Assembly: GCF_002504165.1 (NCBI RefSeq)
Contig: NZ_CP021404.1
Coordinates: 372,001 to 436,000 of the forward strand
Direction of reading: 5' to 3'
Length of the DNA stretch: 64,000 nucleotides
Source of the DNA: Pacificitalea manganoxidans
GTDB lineage: Bacteria > Pseudomonadota > Alphaproteobacteria > Rhodobacterales > Rhodobacteraceae
How positions within the stretch are numbered: position 1 is the first letter of the stretch; each line of letters opens with the position of its first letter. The translations under genes and the position numbers were made by a program. Positions 63,153-64,000 of the stretch are shown here, piece after piece. A model generated the notes under the pieces. That model ran no database searches. It had not been told where the DNA came from and was given only the letters and a program-made list of their open reading frames with translations.

Positions 63153-64000
63153 TTACACCTCCGTACTCTCGATCGACCCACACTGCTGGCCGAGCAAATC
63201 TTTGCGGGCCTTGGCCGCACGCAAAATCGCGGCACGCTTTCTGGCGCGATCTTCAGCTTCCCAATGGGCCCGTTCCGAGAAGCGCGACGCAAGTTCTGGA
63301 TTAACTTCCCACCGAGATGGGCCCTCGGCGTCACGCGCTTTAGCGCGCACCCAGCCTAGCGTCTCAAGGGCGCGCATGACCGACGCCAATTTGCGCGTGT
63401 CGCGTAGAGATTTTTGCGCCTGGCCGGCGTCTCTCCTGCTGAACTCGACGATTTCTGGCCGTGCCAGCAGGTAGCCCGCGAAGCTTTTAGTTTCTTTTCC
63501 TGTGGGCTCCGGGTCGAAGTGTTGGCTATAAAACGCCCATGCATGCCGCAGCAGGAACTTTCCTAGGACGGCTGCACGAACAACTGTTCTTTCGTCGACC
63601 GGACAACTTGTCTCTACAAATCCCAAGGCTCGGTGACAGCGCCACATTTCTACAGCGTGCAAAGTTAGAACCAAGCGCGCCAAGGTTGCCCCCCACTTTG
63701 CGACATGACCCTGCCAGGCGACCGACGCGCTCGGCACGTGCGCTAAATCGCGGATCGCCAACCGGGCGCGTTCGAACTCTCGGAAGGCGCTCTCGGACAT
63801 GCGGAGTTCGGTGCTCCCGAAGTCCTGCTGAGCCAAAAAATGGACGAGTTCCCGGTATTGGCGCAGCGCTTCTGCATCTGGTTCAGCGTCTTCGCCGCCT
63901 GCTCGATCTAGGTCGTCCCCTACGACGAACAGAAACCGTTGCAGCATTCCGTCTTCGCCGAGATCGCGAGCCAGTTTTCCGATCCGGTCGGGTTGAGTGC
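63153..64000 (-). CDS. DUF3987-type primase/helicase-like protein (N-terminus outside window)
   Basis: The last 282 codons of a larger gene; the frame is open to base 64000. DRIGKLARDLGEDGMLQRFLFVVGDDLDRAG and the following AIRDLAHVPSASVAWQGHVAKWGATLARLVLTLHAVE match the C-terminal part of DUF3987 proteins, which replace primase-helicase in many prophages and plasmids. It ends 3 bases before the right arm of the inverted repeat. Direction and neighbours place it at the head of the phage-like block. Confidence 0.65.
   Translation of the reverse strand, partial: TQPDRIGKLARDLGEDGMLQRFLFVVGDDLDRAGGEDAEPDAEALRQYRELVHFLAQQDFGSTELRMSESAFREFERARLAIRDLAHVPSASVAWQGHVAKWGATLARLVLTLHAVEMWRCHRALGFVETSCPVDERTVVRAAVLGKFLLRHAWAFYSQHFDPEPTGKETKSFAGYLLARPEIVEFSRRDAGQAQKSLRDTRKLASVMRALETLGWVRAKARDAEGPSRWEVNPELASRFSERAHWEAEDRARKRAAILRAAKARKDLLGQQCGSIESTEV

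Larger units (their letters stand above)
51283..64000. mobile_element. putative genomic island at tRNA-Pro, right end outside window
   Basis: From the tRNA onward no housekeeping gene is found for 12.6 kb. Instead there are unknown genes, a resolvase module, a transposase relic, a nonsense-mutated gene, an AbiF-type defence gene and a phage-like block. Base composition is visibly less GC-rich in 51.5-58.7 kb than in the core. I found no tyrosine integrase and no repeat of the tRNA 3' end in the window, so the integration mechanism is not shown. Confidence 0.6.

Overview
The window reads as a chromosome segment of a GC-rich alphaproteobacterium of the Rhodobacterales/Rhodobacteraceae type. The evidence is gene content and order: hemY-Mic60-hemD back to back with tsaD-gpsA, rpoZ-rsh-DUF2062-pdxJ, acpS-lepB-rnc-era-DUF1491, ctpA-envC-gpmI-rlmH-rsfS, and leuC-leuD-(membrane protein)-(EEP hydrolase)-leuB. 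No species can be named from the sequence alone.

Layout. 1-5.1 kb: a catabolic operon with an N-carbamoyl-D-amino-acid hydrolase (cut by the window edge), a DUF1028 protein and a polar-amino-acid-type ABC importer with a quinone-oxidoreductase-like gene inserted in it. 5.3 kb: tRNA-Thr(CGT). 5.5-12.3 kb: haem/cristae-type block (hemY, Mic60, hemD) divergent from tsaD, gpsA, a YciI protein and an EVE protein. 12.5-20.3 kb: DUF2853, universal stress protein, an AGCS sodium symporter, ahcY with a structured leader, an HD hydrolase, an MFS transporter, a secreted unknown and a LysR regulator. 20.3-25 kb: acpS, lepB, rnc, era, DUF1491. 25-30.6 kb: secA, a parvulin, argJ, mutT. 30.7-36.5 kb: NYN nuclease-like gene, folK, rpoZ, rsh, DUF2062, pdxJ. 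36.5-43.6 kb: rppH, ctpA, an EnvC-like protein, gpmI, rlmH, rsfS, an MscS channel. 43.8-51.2 kb: the leucine genes and a DMT transporter.

At 51283-51359 a tRNA-Pro(CGG) marks a sharp change. To its right, up to the window end, no housekeeping gene is found. The genes are mostly unrecognised, several are broken, and phage and defence genes appear: three unknown genes, a Tn3-type serine resolvase with a nearly canonical three-subsite res region, a gene disabled by a nonsense codon and a probable homopolymer frameshift, a decayed IS1595-type transposase, a DUF6471 protein, an Abi_2/AbiF protein preceded by a likely small structured RNA with its own terminator, and a leftward phage-like block (DUF3987 protein, HGG-motif protein, small phage protein, 986-residue putative virion protein). 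I interpret this as an accessory island at tRNA-Pro whose far end lies outside the window.

The signals I consider most worth checking are the res site (53567-53678), the AbiF-associated RNA (about 57660-57775), the ahcY leader whose Shine-Dalgarno can pair with an upstream anti-SD (16583-16650), the 24-nt inverted repeat with AT-rich spacer (63027-63150), and the split of the usual pdxJ-acpS junction. All functions are assigned by eye from protein motifs; no database search was possible.
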